A stretch of 64,000 nucleotides of DNA from Byssothecium circinans. Its lineage: Eukaryota; Ascomycota; Dothideomycetes; Pleosporales; Massarinaceae. A model generated the notes under the pieces. The model searched no databases, was not told the origin of the DNA, and worked only from the letters and a program-made list of their open reading frames with translations. Positions 12,161-23,079 of this stretch are shown here, one piece after another. Location of the stretch: contig ML976989.1 in assembly GCA_010015675.1 (NCBI GenBank), positions 590,548-654,547 of the forward strand, read 5' to 3'. The first letter of the stretch is position 1. The number at the start of each line of letters is the position of its first letter. The position numbers and the translations under genes were made by a program.

Positions 12161-13237
12161 ATGCCGCCAAAACGTCGCAAAGCCGCTCCTCCAGTCAACG
12201 CACCGGAGCCAAAGAGACGCGCTACGCGATCGTCAACACGCACCAAAGCCGCCACTCCCTCAGAACCCCCACCTCCCAAACCATCATCATCAACATCCAA
12301 GCGCGCCAGCAAACCCTCCAAAGTGACCACCCCAAAGTCCCCAAAACCCAAAGAACAGAAAACTCCCAAAACACCGAAAGAACCTCCTAACCCATCCAAC
12401 AAATCATCAACACCCGAGACCCTCACCATCACCCACGCCTCAATAAAGAACCCAATCCACTGCCACCACTACCCTCCATCTTCTTCCACCCCAGAAAAAT
12501 CCCGACGATCAGCACCACCACTCCTCTTCACCCACGGCGCAGGAGGCACGCTCTCCGCCGACGCGGTCGTGAATTTCTGCTCCGGATGCTCGACCTTGGG
12601 TGGACTGGGCGTCCTCGCATTCCAGGGCTCTATGAATCTTGCTGCGAGGGTGAAGGGGTTTCATGCGTGTTTATCGCATCTTAATTCCGGTTCTGAGAAG
12701 CAAGAGAAAGGAGAGGAGACGAAGAACAAGAGGGGGGAGGAAGATGAGGTAGATGGAGATGGAGATGGAGATGGAGACGGACACAGAGAGGGAGAGACCT
12801 TAGTCCTAGGAGGTCGTAGCATGGGCGCCCGCGCCGCCGTCATAGCAGCCACCGAACTTCTCTCCCCCACTCCTTCTCCTTCATCTACTTCCTCTCCACC
12901 CGCCCCACCCGGTATATCTCTAATCCTGATATCCTACCCCCTCAAAGGACCAAAAGATACCCGGGATCAGATACTCCTCGATCTCCCTCCTGCGGTACGC
13001 GTGTTATTTATCGTCGGGGATCGCGATGCCATGTGTCCGCTCGATCCACTCGATGCCGTGAGAAAGCGGATGAAGGCGGCGTCGCAGGTAGTGGTGGTCA
13101 AGGGCGCGGATCATGGGATGCATGTTAAGCCTGCGGCGAGGGAGAGGGGGCTTGGTGAGGAGACGGGGGTGTTGGCTGCGAGGTGGGTGGGTGGAGAGCT
13201 TGGGGACGCAGATGTGAGGGTTATTGGAGAGGAGTGA
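12161..13237 (+). CDS. KANL3/TEX30-like alpha/beta hydrolase-fold protein
   Basis: Intronless, 358 aa. Residues 1-85 are Lys/Pro/Ser-rich, starting MPPKRRK, and look disordered and nuclear. The hydrolase fold follows: an oxyanion-type FTHGAGG loop (~123-129), the nucleophile elbow GGRSMGAR (Ser ~220), an acidic residue in VGDRDA (~287-289) and a histidine in GADHGM (~318). These match the KANL3/TEX30 group (PF20408-like), whose members are small alpha/beta hydrolases of unclear substrate; vertebrate KANL3 belongs to a histone acetyltransferase complex. An in-frame Asp-Gly run (about residues 197-207, from a GGAGAT-type microsatellite at ~12750-12780) plus Lys/Glu-rich sequence is inserted between the second strand region and the nucleophile elbow. 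The in-frame ATG at 12092 is less likely, because the lysine-rich start at 12161 follows a CAAC context and the upstream residues are not distinctive. Substrate is unknown. Confidence 0.8.
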   Translation: MPPKRRKAAPPVNAPEPKRRATRSSTRTKAATPSEPPPPKPSSSTSKRASKPSKVTTPKSPKPKEQKTPKTPKEPPNPSNKSSTPETLTITHASIKNPIHCHHYPPSSSTPEKSRRSAPPLLFTHGAGGTLSADAVVNFCSGCSTLGGLGVLAFQGSMNLAARVKGFHACLSHLNSGSEKQEKGEETKNKRGEEDEVDGDGDGDGDGHREGETLVLGGRSMGARAAVIAATELLSPTPSPSSTSSPPAPPGISLILISYPLKGPKDTRDQILLDLPPAVRVLFIVGDRDAMCPLDPLDAVRKRMKAASQVVVVKGADHGMHVKPAARERGLGEETGVLAARWVGGELGDADVRVIGEE

Positions 13238-13533
13238 GACGGGGAGAGGTAGCTAGGAGAGGTAGTTGGGAAGTTTTGGTGGAGAGTGGTGTATGATGTT
13301 TATTATGTGGAGTGCGTGGAGGTGAAGGTGGAAAGGATTTCACTAGATACAAAGAAGACTTCACTACCCCATTAATTTGGAGGAAACTCCATCATCGAAA
13401 GCACAAACTCCTTCATTACCCCCCCAGAAAACCCTTTGCATAGAGAAGGCTTATGATAGTTAATCGCATAAAGAAAACACCACCAGATCTCCTTCCACTA
13501 AACATACACGTGAAGCCGAATCACCGCGCAAAT

Positions 13534-14098
13534 CTACTTCCTCTCCACAACCTCTCCCTCATCCCAGGTGGCTTCATCTTCCAGAAGCCCACCGAATTCC
13601 TCCGCGATCTTGCCATCATCAATGGCCGTCATGAACCCCTTCATATCCTCCGAGGCAATTTCCTCGTAGTGACTAGTGATGCCCACAATCTTGCAGACAC
13701 GGGCAACACTAGCCATCAAAACAAGGCCCATCACCGAAAACGATCCCACGGCGACGATTTGCGTGAAGTGCCTTTCAGACAATCAGTTACCTCTTCAAAA
13801 AATTAACAACGAAGAGAAATAAGACTTACAGGTACCACTGGTGGACGCACTTCTCGTCCCAGAACTGCAGACGGTGCTCAATCAGCTTGGCGGCCGTGAT
13901 CTTCTTGCGCGACTTGAGCTCGTCGAGCAGGAAGGAGAGCTGCTTGCGGAATTGGCGTAGCGACTCGAACCAGTGGCTTCGGCGGTGCTGGTTCTTGTTC
14001 CGGGCGAAGAGATTGTTGAGGAGGTCTTCGATGTCGAGGAGGTTTTGCTTCTCTTTTGAAGCGAGATCTTGCAGAGCGGCTCCGGAGAGAGAAGGCAT
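13534..14098 (-). CDS. RMP1: RNase MRP protein subunit Rmp1
   Basis: Two exons, complement 13830-14098 and 13534-13771, encoding 168 aa. The intron (13772-13829, 58 nt) has donor GTAAGT and acceptor AAAG; joining restores a Leu codon and keeps the frame. Rmp1 is a protein subunit of RNase MRP, the nuclear RNA-protein enzyme that cleaves pre-rRNA and certain mRNAs. The family signature is visible at residues ~31-60: LFARNKNQHRRSHWFESLR, then a basic helical segment. After the splice junction comes the second conserved block, VGSFSVMGLVLMASVARVCK, then an acidic tail. Length is in the usual range for fungal Rmp1. ATG at 14096-14098 is chosen because conserved sequence begins shortly after it and the frame upstream to 14518 is basic and low-quality. 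The gene is convergent with the hydrolase gene, 296 bp away. Confidence 0.85.
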
Positions 14099-15544
14099 GA
14101 TGATATCGGTGGCGGTGATATAGTGTGCTGAAGGCACTCTAGAGAGTGTATGCGCTAGATCTAAGGGCGCTGAATGCGGCCGAAAGTTGGTGTGTAGTGG
14201 AAGCTGAAGCGGGATGCTGCCTTGTTGTGATGTGAGGTCGCGAGAGCGTGACGGCGGGGTGAGTCCTTCACGTAGCAAGTCGATATAACGCGGACGTAGG
14301 TAGGGCAGCGCGAGCTGAGATAGACATAAGAGACGGATTGAGTGCGTGCAACGAGGCTTTGGCAAGCGGTAGATGAGATGGAGAATGAGGTGTTGCGTGC
14401 GAGGAGGGAAAGCGGGAGGACGCGACGTGCGACGTAGGTAGATAGCAGCAGAAATTTGCGGCTGTTGCCGGGGAGCTTGTGGGAGGCAGACGACAGAGGT
14501 GTCACCGTCTCGACTCAACCTGGGGAAATGCTTAAAGGTACCTTGATGCCTATGCTCTTACGCTCAGAGAAATACCACTCGCTATGTGCAATCCTATACT
14601 GCCTACTCTACGAAAAGCCACCCCGTGACGCCTTAAAGGCTATGATACTGATGGGAGTGGTGAGCCGCTTGTTTCTACGCAAACCCTCTGCCCACTTACC
14701 TAACGCTCGAGAATCGTACTTCTGTATTTTGAACCTCCTAAACAGCCCCAACACAAGATGGAGATGCTGCCTGTGCCCATGTACTCCGTAACACAACAGC
14801 CTTACAATGGAAGCTCGCCAAGCATTGGGATCGTGGAAACTCGTGTGGGGTTTTCGAGAAAGTAACACAATGCGGTCAGCTGCAATGGTAAGCCGAGTAT
14901 CTGGGCGCCCTCTCCAATGTCGACCTGATGGTGGTTTCCCCCGAAAAGAATATATCTGCCGATGGTTTGCGGTGTCTTGTGCTGTGATATCTGTGGTCCC
15001 GTTTCTTTGGGAGAGCCATCAAATTTTCCCAACAAGATTTCGCTATGATTGCCTAGGGTCTTGATTTTTGTCCTTCGACGCCTCGAAACTTGTTGCAGGT
15101 GGATTCCTCGTGGTGTAAGACTCGAGAATGTATTTGCTAGGCGCTTCGGAGAGTTTTCTCACCAGGTCCGTGCTCGAATGCCTCTGTTGATGTCACCGCC
15201 ATGTGGGGAGAGCTCCCCATTCACACGCCCTTCAATGTCATCAACCTCCACGTGAACAACTCTCGTTAAGACATTTTCGAGGGCTTTGAATGGTGCGCCC
15301 CGCCAGCAGTTTCCTTAGTTTTCTGCGATATGCCACCATTTCAACCCCTTACCGCCTGCGGAGCTGCATCACGACTTCCGCGTCCCTGCATCCATCTCAC
15401 ACGCAGCGGTTCTGATGACGACGATGATCAGATACCTGCGCGCTGGGAACATTGGGATGGCTGGCTATTCGAGGAGCTCCTAGAAGCTCTAGACCGGCTG
15501 GTCTAGTTGCAAGCGCGCGTTGGGCTTGGCTGGGCTGTCGTTCA

Positions 15545-16090
15545 CCCGACCCCCCCTCCAGCATCCCCACCAACGATATCATGTACCGATAGGTAAGGCG
15601 AGCAGACGGAGAAGAGTCTGAAGGTATTGACCGTCTTCAGCAGCTCATAGCCTATGTTGTATATCGCTACTGCTAATGCGCTGAGGCTCGCGGGGTTGAG
15701 ACCGTGATCCCCTCCCGCGGCCCGTCCACCCAACCCCCTTCTAGCATTCCCATCAGCGAAATAGTATACTTATGGGTAGGCTGAGAAGGCCCTGAAGCCC
15801 TTTATCGTCTTCAGCAGCTAACCGTTCGTGTTGTAGGTTGCCGCCGCCGATCCGACGAGACTCGTGGGGTTGAGACCGTGAACCCCCTCCGACAGCACGC
15901 CCATCCGACGCCCATCCAGCATCTACCAACGATCCCGTATACTTATGGGTAAGGCGAGAAGGCGAATAAGAGCTTGTAGGCCTTCATCGTCTTCAGCAGC
16001 TAACCATTTGTGTTGTAGATCGCCGTCACCGATGCCTTGAGGCTCGCGCAATCGAGAACGCGACCCCCTCAGGCCGCCCATCCATACGTT
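15545..16090. repeat. Diverged tandem array, three units of about 174-182 bp
   Basis: Three copies of the same sequence lie head to tail. Anchor GTCTTCAGCAGCT starts at 15633, 15807 and 15989, giving periods of 174 and 182 bp. A second anchor, GGGGTTGAGACCGTGA, is at 15692 and 15866, with a decayed version near 16048. Each unit also carries a CATGTACCGATAGG/TATACTTATGGGTA block and a TGTTGTA block. On the minus strand unit 1 reads as an open segment with a helical-looking start (GLNPASLSALAVAIYN, then ELLKT), while units 2 and 3 keep the same frame with TAG or TAA stops. Substitutions are scattered, so the copies are old. Function is unknown. Confidence 0.75.
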
Positions 16091-17788
16091 TCCGCGGCGA
16101 ACACGAGCTCCACCACAATTACGAGCGGATATATATACTCTTGAGCTGTTCGAGTATAATAAGGAGGGTGTGAAGGGCCTTTTCATGCTCATAAACCCCT
16201 TATGAGGGTTACGGGAAGCTGGCACCGGCCTGTGGAGTCGCAGTGAGCAGAGCGGACTTTGTCGCACTCCCCCACTCCCGCACCCCATGGCCCATCCTCG
16301 CACACTCCCCGCCCTTCTACCACCTCTACTGATCTCGAGAGCATGAGAATAACTGCAGCGCGTGGCCATCATCATGGTATGGGCTCGGAGGTCTTTGTCG
16401 CCTTCAACAGGTCCCCGGACGGTTGGCCGAGCATCTGCGGCGAAGGCAATTCTGCCATACGATCGAATCCTCCCCCACCGAGTCCTCGCCGGCTTCAGCT
16501 ACAACTCCACACACTCTCAATTCTATCGAGTATTTTGACATAGACGCAGAGAGAGCATGCTTTATGCAGCACACAAGCTTGACCACCCTGGCAAACACGA
16601 GATTCCGTCGGCGCAATGTGTCGTACGATTGCAAACACCAAAGGCTCCACCTTTGCGAATGAAACCATACAGACAATACAGACCAATGCAGGCCCAGACT
16701 ACTAGGAGCTCAGTAAGACGAAATATCATCCGTCCATTTGCTGTCTTCGAGAGTCTCCTGGGTGACGACTCCATCCTCGGAACAAACCTGAAGTCTTCGC
16801 GAACGACTCGAGCATCGAGCTACCCGTCGATCATGAGTACACACCATCAATACTGCGGAAGAGGAGCTCGCACCGTCCTCCATAATAGCAACATTGGGTG
16901 TTGTTGAATCGGAAACTCATGAGACGCATTGCGACAACGGTCTAGCATGGAGGCGAGACCAAGTGAACACAGAAAGAGGTCTTCTGCCCACCTTTGCCGT
17001 CGACCTCGTCGGCATTAGAGTTGGTGGTGATGTTTGTGTCTCCACAAAGCAGATATGTTGCACTTCATTGAAGTTGTAGATAATGTATTGTGCTGTTGCG
17101 TCTCTGCTCCATTGAGCGGGCGATGCCGACAAGTTTCCAGTCCAAGTCGATCATCGGCTTCGTCTAAGTTACATGGCGCGTACGATGCGCTCGTCTTTCG
17201 CATGCAATACATCGATTTGATTGAACTTCCGCATACATCGGAAGAATAGAAAGAGCTATTTGAGGAGATAGAAGAAAGGCCGAGTATGCGAATCCTCGTT
17301 TCGGAAAGACCTCGCGCGCCATGGATTGGCAGTGTTAAGAGGTGCGACCCACATCCCGTGTCCCTTTGGAGCAATAGAGAGCACGGTGTATCTTTCCTGA
17401 ATCCTATCTCTTTTAGGACGAACCTCACCCGAGGTTAGGTACGCCGAAGCCTACAATAATGAAGGTTGTAGGTCGTGCGACCCTCTGTTAATACGTTATT
17501 TGGGCGAGACTGGATGAACTGTCTTGGATCCTCTTTCCCTTTATGCTCCGAATCCGGGATCGATTATTTGGCCAAGTTCCTGGAAAAAGACAACTGCCCT
17601 GGCTTGCATATTTGGGATCACTTCCGTTCGTGACCCTGCACATAAGTCAGGCTTCTAGGGCCATTGCAGCATGGCTAGCCTCTGGCAGGCTTTCGCTCCG
17701 TGTGCGAACATTGGACGGACCACTCGATCACAGCAAGCCGCCGCAAAAGCTCATTGTGCTTCACGAGCTGCCTCTTGGCCATCCGTAG

Positions 17789-17833
17789 GCATTCCCAGGC
17801 CAAGTATGCATTCCCAGGCCAAGTATGCATTCC
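17789..17833. repeat. Short tandem duplication, 19-bp unit
   Basis: GCATTCCCAGGCCAAGTAT occurs at 17789-17807 and again at 17808-17826, followed by the first seven bases of a third copy. The two copies are identical, so the duplication is recent compared with the larger arrays nearby. Confidence 0.85.
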
Positions 17834-18624
17834 GTCTCTTTCTATCATTGTCAATGATTTCTTTTGCATCACGGTCGTCCTTGGTGGTGAGCTAGACCGG
17901 CCTAGCCGCTGGCTCAACCTAATACGGATGTGGCCGCTGCTTGTATGGATCCCGCCTCTAGTTGTTCCAGGCAAGGCCACTATGCGCATCAACGAATTCC
18001 TTGCTTTGTTCTTCGTCGCTGGGATTATGGAGCTTGAAACTGCGCCGGAGGTCGCTTCGCTGGACCTGAACGTAGACGGAACATCCGCTCCGTAGGCATC
18101 GTTCCTGAACCCCTTCAGTCAGCGTGCCATTCTTATATCTTTCCGGAACACATCGAAGCCCTATGACTGCGGCGGAGGATGCGCGGCGAAGGACGGATTT
18201 CTCGAACGGCCGAAGGTGCGAGCGAACTCGCTGCTGCTCTGTCTAGATGATGCCACTGGTCAGTAAGACGTGTTGATGTACCTCCTGGATGCCCTGAGGA
18301 TCTGGTATACATACTATTGGTGGCCTGTGGTGTTGCGAAGCGTTCTCGCGACAGAAGTGGCCCATCTCGTGCGGGCAAAAACTACGCAATGGCGCCCCTG
18401 TTGTTGGCTGTTCATGGCGTTGACGAGTACTATCGCAAGCTCATTCATCAGCGCATCGGTATATCTTGGGCGATGCCCCTGGGACTGTTGGAGATGTGGT
18501 ATGGCTGCCGGTCGGGGTATGGCTCCGCGGGGGTATTGCTGTCCGCCGGGACGGGCAAACAACGAGGCTTTCGATCGCGTAGCTACCTCTATCACCGCTT
18601 CGGGGGTATAGAGAAGGACTGCAG

Positions 18625-18844
18625 TCTCTTTAGAGTCTTAAGAAGACCTATATTGTGCGAAGAGCTCGGTGGAGGAGTCGTCGCCGTCGCTGCCGTAGAA
18701 GGAGCCTACGAAGTGGGCGCGGTGGTGGCATGCAATCGTCATCTGTGTCCTCGTGACAATTAGCAAAGCGACACCAGGAAGATTAGCATCGTCTCCGTCT
18801 TGAGTAGATCCATATTCGCCGAATAGCCGAGCGGAGTAGGAGGA

Positions 18845-18876
<32 letters not shown>

Positions 18877-19145
18877 GGAAGGACCTTGCCAAGCGCCCGC
18901 GATGGTGGCATGCGATCGCTTTCTGGGTCTTCGTGACTGTCAGCAAAGCGACATCAGGAGAGATTAGTATTTTCTCCGCCTCTAGAAGAGCTATGTTTGC
19001 TGAAGAGTTGAGAGGGGGTGTCGTCGTCGCTTCGTTGTGGACGGTGCCTGTAACGTGGGCGCAGTGGTGGCATTCGATTGCGTCTTGTGTCCTCGTGAGA
19101 ATTAGCACAGCGACCTCAGGAAGATGCGTATCGCCTCCTCTCTAG
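18625..19145. repeat. Diverged tandem array, three units of about 160-180 bp, with a GTC microsatellite
   Basis: The word TGGTGGCA, followed by a GCAATCG-like block, begins at 18723, 18903 and 19065, giving spacings of 180 and 162 bp. A second shared block is (C)TCGTGACAATTAGCAAAGCGAC, whose versions are at about 18752, 18931 and 19094. A third is AAGAGC near a GGAGTCGTCG block. The middle copy contains ten GTC triplets (18845-18874). On the minus strand all three units stay in one open frame of about 156 codons. It repeats the theme (V/I)ALL-V-TRTQ---ACHHR and has a run of ten Asp encoded by the microsatellite. Whether this is a gene relic or a chance frame kept open by repetition is not resolved. 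Confidence 0.75.
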
Positions 19146-22100
19146 AAGACCAATATCTGCGAAGAAGTGTTCCGGAAACCATGCTATTGTCGTCGATGAG
19201 GGTGGTAGTGGTGGGGGACGATCGCCGTTCAGACCGCCCCGACAGCCATCTCCGAACTCGAAGCGCTCGCACGCCCCGCTAGCACTGCGATGAAGCCTGA
19301 GTATCTGCGCAAAGCAGATTACGCAGGGCCTACACGAAGCCGGATGTTTGTTAGAGGGACCCCGGGAAACAGCTCGTACCAAAAAGAAGGAACGCGAAGC
19401 TCATGGCGGTTTGTGAGCGTACCGCGAGTCTCCGATCACCCCCGACGCTCTACTACAGGGAAGAGATGAACCACCTACATCTCCTCTGCGGCCTTTGGAA
19501 TGGCATGGAGGATTGGTAAGGGTGATATGGCATATACACCTCATTGCACGATGATTTCAGTTGGAATCTCTGCATATGTATTCCCCGGAAACCCGCACAT
19601 GTTGGCCATATTCTTACCCTCTGTGTATCCGGAAGAAGGAGGCACATCTCCCAAACCTGCGCGGAGGCTGATGCCGGGCTTGTACAATAGATCTCAGATC
19701 AATACCCCTGATTTTGAGCTATTCTATGTGTGCATTCCTCTGCATCATTCTTCATGAAGCGTGTAGTGGATGATCCCCCTGCTCATGAGGTCCAAAGCTC
19801 CTTCCGCCCCGTTAGACCTCACTGCTGTGCTTTCCCTCCAATCTCTACCGCCACAACACTACCGGACGACTTAAGCTGTATTGAGCATGGTACGGACATT
19901 GAGTAGGGACTTCTGGAGCCTTTTTGGTCACGAGGGACCTCATCTAGACGCTGTTCGGCTTCTCCCCTTCAAATGTTGGCTTCTCACTGGTCATGCGGTG
20001 TCTGGGATGACCCGCTCGGTGTACCCTCAGGAGATGAGAAATTGCGCAATCCGCTCCTCGGGAACCCTCACTCCCTCATCCTCTACTTCTCCCTTCTCAT
20101 GATCCATCACTCTATGGCCTCGTTTCCTATAGAACTCACTGTTCCATGTCACCTCTGATATGCTTCATCCTCCGAGCCCTGACCGATTGACTGGAATCCT
20201 TTCAAACACAGCGTTTGTAAGACCCTGGACGCTCTCCACAACAATCGAGCGTAATCCCTGAGCGTAATCTCACGGTGTAACGGACTCTCGCCACACCATG
20301 AGACGTTATCGTGTCACACGGCACGTCCCTGCTCAGGCCAGGGGCTTGTATATAAGCACACAGAGGCTCCGGCCTTGCAGCAGCATCGAAATCTCGTCAG
20401 ACTCAGCCGGCCACGCATGGATCATCTGACAGACTTCCTCCGAAGTCGCTCATGGCCTCTGCCTTTGTAAATTTCTAATGGCTCCAACTGTCCTTCTTCT
20501 CTTCTAATCTCCAGTCTCGCTACTTCCTACTACACCGCTCTCATACGCGTGTATCATTCGAAGCTTCAAGGCGCCTCTGTCAACCCCAGAAAGCTAGACG
20601 CAAAAGAATAGCATTCGATCTACAAGAGCATTCGTCACTCATCCTTGTGGATGCTGCCGCAGGCTCCCAACCAAGTGGGATAGGCATAAAGCCGCACGAC
20701 GAACAACATTACCCTCGTGCTGAGGAGTTGAGTATCCGACAAGACTGAGTTCACCTTCAGATGATCATTATGTCGGCTTGAGCAAGCCGTTCGTTCACAA
20801 TACTGTCATTGCAATGGGACCAGTTCAACGGTCATTTCGGATGTCATGGGATGGATAAGACAATCATCTTTATTGTTCTGAAAACGAAAAGACTGACCTC
20901 CGTTTAGACTTCTTGAAGGACTTCTCAACACTTTCTATGAGTTTCAAGCAAGTCAGGACGAAAGTTTTCTTTACTACGATCCCCGTCACGTCACTCCCTC
21001 AGTCTACTCCATCCTTATCCGTAGGAGATCATGAGCTGGTTCGGATCCGCTACACCGCATTTCTCCTTTTCATGTTTCCTTCCATGAAAGGTCACTATGC
21101 CGTCCAAACCCCTGGCTCAACACCATTCTTACCCTTGACATTGGAAAAGCGCGAACTTTGGCCTATATTCCCAGCGATTTCAACTGAAATGTATCATCGG
21201 ATTCTAGAAATTTGAACTTGGATCAGATGTCAACAATATCACAACATGGCTAGTTCGGTTGCACGCGAACCTACACCAACGTTGTCGCGACGAAAAGTAG
21301 CGCCCTCACGCTGGACCACACCATGTGGCATCGCCCTGTCAAGATGGTTGTCGTTAACTAATTGCCGTCCGTTTCCGCGTACTCTGGTCTCACGTCGCTA
21401 TTCAAACCCCTGAGATAGTCTCCCTACCACGGGCTCGGCTGAGCTTCAGCATCGACCGACTTCCCCGCCGTCTTCAGCAACAACGCTCCCTCTTCTCACA
21501 CGGCAGGAGACTTACAAGAACGCCATCTTCCACGGCCATTGCGACTTCCAATCACCACCATGTCCACACGGCTTTGGCTGTCTCATCACTCGATTGTGGA
21601 AGGTTGGCCGGTTTGCCACACCCCCACCACCCCATCCAATGACAGCAAACACCATCCCCAAGGACTGCATACCATACCGAATACATGTACAATCATTGCT
21701 ATAGCAGCTCAGAAGCATGGCTTCCCGCTTCCATATTCTTGTTGGCTGTTCTGCCCGGTATGTGTTAGCTAGCTCACCCCCGCCGGCGCCGCCGCAGGTA
21801 GCTGCTGTTCCCGGGCCTTCCCTCCCGTCGCACCTCCTGAGCACATTAACCTAATCTACTCCACGAAACGACTTCCACTCCCCTTCCAGCATTTTCTAGA
21901 TGAGTATCGATACTCACTTAACTGGGGCGATGCGAGCGAGTCGGACGATCATCCACTCGTTGCCGGTGCCCGGATTCTCAGCCAACGCCAACGCCTCCTC
22001 CACCTCCACCCCTACCAGCCCCCTTCGCTTTCCTCCACCGTCCACGTTCTCACAACAACCTCGTTGGGTCTCCGAATAATGTCTTTTGATGGTTGGCGTC

Positions 22101-23079
22101 ATACGCGTCTGCTGAAGGTTCGCATGCCTGCGCTTTCAGGGGCTGGAGTGCCCCTGATCTTCTGCTTTAGTACTGTATCGATGACATCTCGATGGATACC
22201 CACCACACCCCATCTTCAAGAAGAGCTCGGGTCTGATTGCAGAAGCGTCACAGCCATCGTTGGGCACTACGCTGGGTTCGTTGAGAATACTTTCTTACCC
22301 CTGGTGACTGACGTGAACCAGGCTTTCCAATGACAACGGTCCCCACGTTCACCAACCACGCTCCGCTGCTATCACACCCACCAAAAGCCTCGTCGACTCA
22401 AGTGATACCTCCCGTCTTTCCACGATCCTTACCTTCGCTTGACCTTCCCCCACCCACTCAAAGGAGTCGTCATACTGAACCTCTGCGACATATTACCCGT
22501 CATCACACCAGACAGTAGTACGGACCAAACCCACGTGCGGCAACCGACATCACGACCACGACAGAGTCAACGGCATCACGATCATTCAAAGCAAGAGCAT
22601 CAGCGGCAAGACATCACACGAACATCACAAACAGAAGAGGAAGAAGGTTGGCGGGTGAAACCCATTCATATTTTATGCTACGTGAGGAGTCTCGTACAAC
22701 TCTTTTTGTTCTTCTTGATGAACTACAACAACAGCGGATCTCGGGACTTTCTTCGAGGCGCCGGTATCCATTGGCGCCGGGAAGTGAAAACAAAGACGAC
22801 ATGATCGGGTAGATTTGTCGTCAGATTGTTTGAAACATCGGCGTGATCTATTTGAGAAGACCACCGAAAAAAAAAAAAAAAATTTATATGAGAAGAGAAA
22901 GTTAGTATATGGAGAGTGCCCGAGGAAATCCGTACAGTCTGTTGTTTGACTGAAATATTCGACGCATCGTCGTTGATGCGCAGCTGAAAAAAACCCGAAG
23001 GAGAGAAGACAATCCAGTCCCGGAAGTGTCGACAGAAAGAAGGAGATACACGAAAGAGGCCGCCGGTGTGGTTGGTCGA

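Larger units (their letters stand above)
14099..23079. other. Gene-poor block, about 9 kb
   Basis: No gene can be supported across almost 9 kb. Frames are short on all strands and none matches a family I recognise. The block contains two separate diverged tandem arrays (15545-16090 and 18625-19145), a short 19-bp duplication (17789-17833) and a poly(A) run at 22866-22882. The right end (about 22600-23079) probably includes the 3' untranslated region of the Mei2-like gene. The sequence is not AT-rich, so classic heavy RIP is not obvious; old decayed genes or repeats are a reasonable guess but are not demonstrated. Confidence 0.55.
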
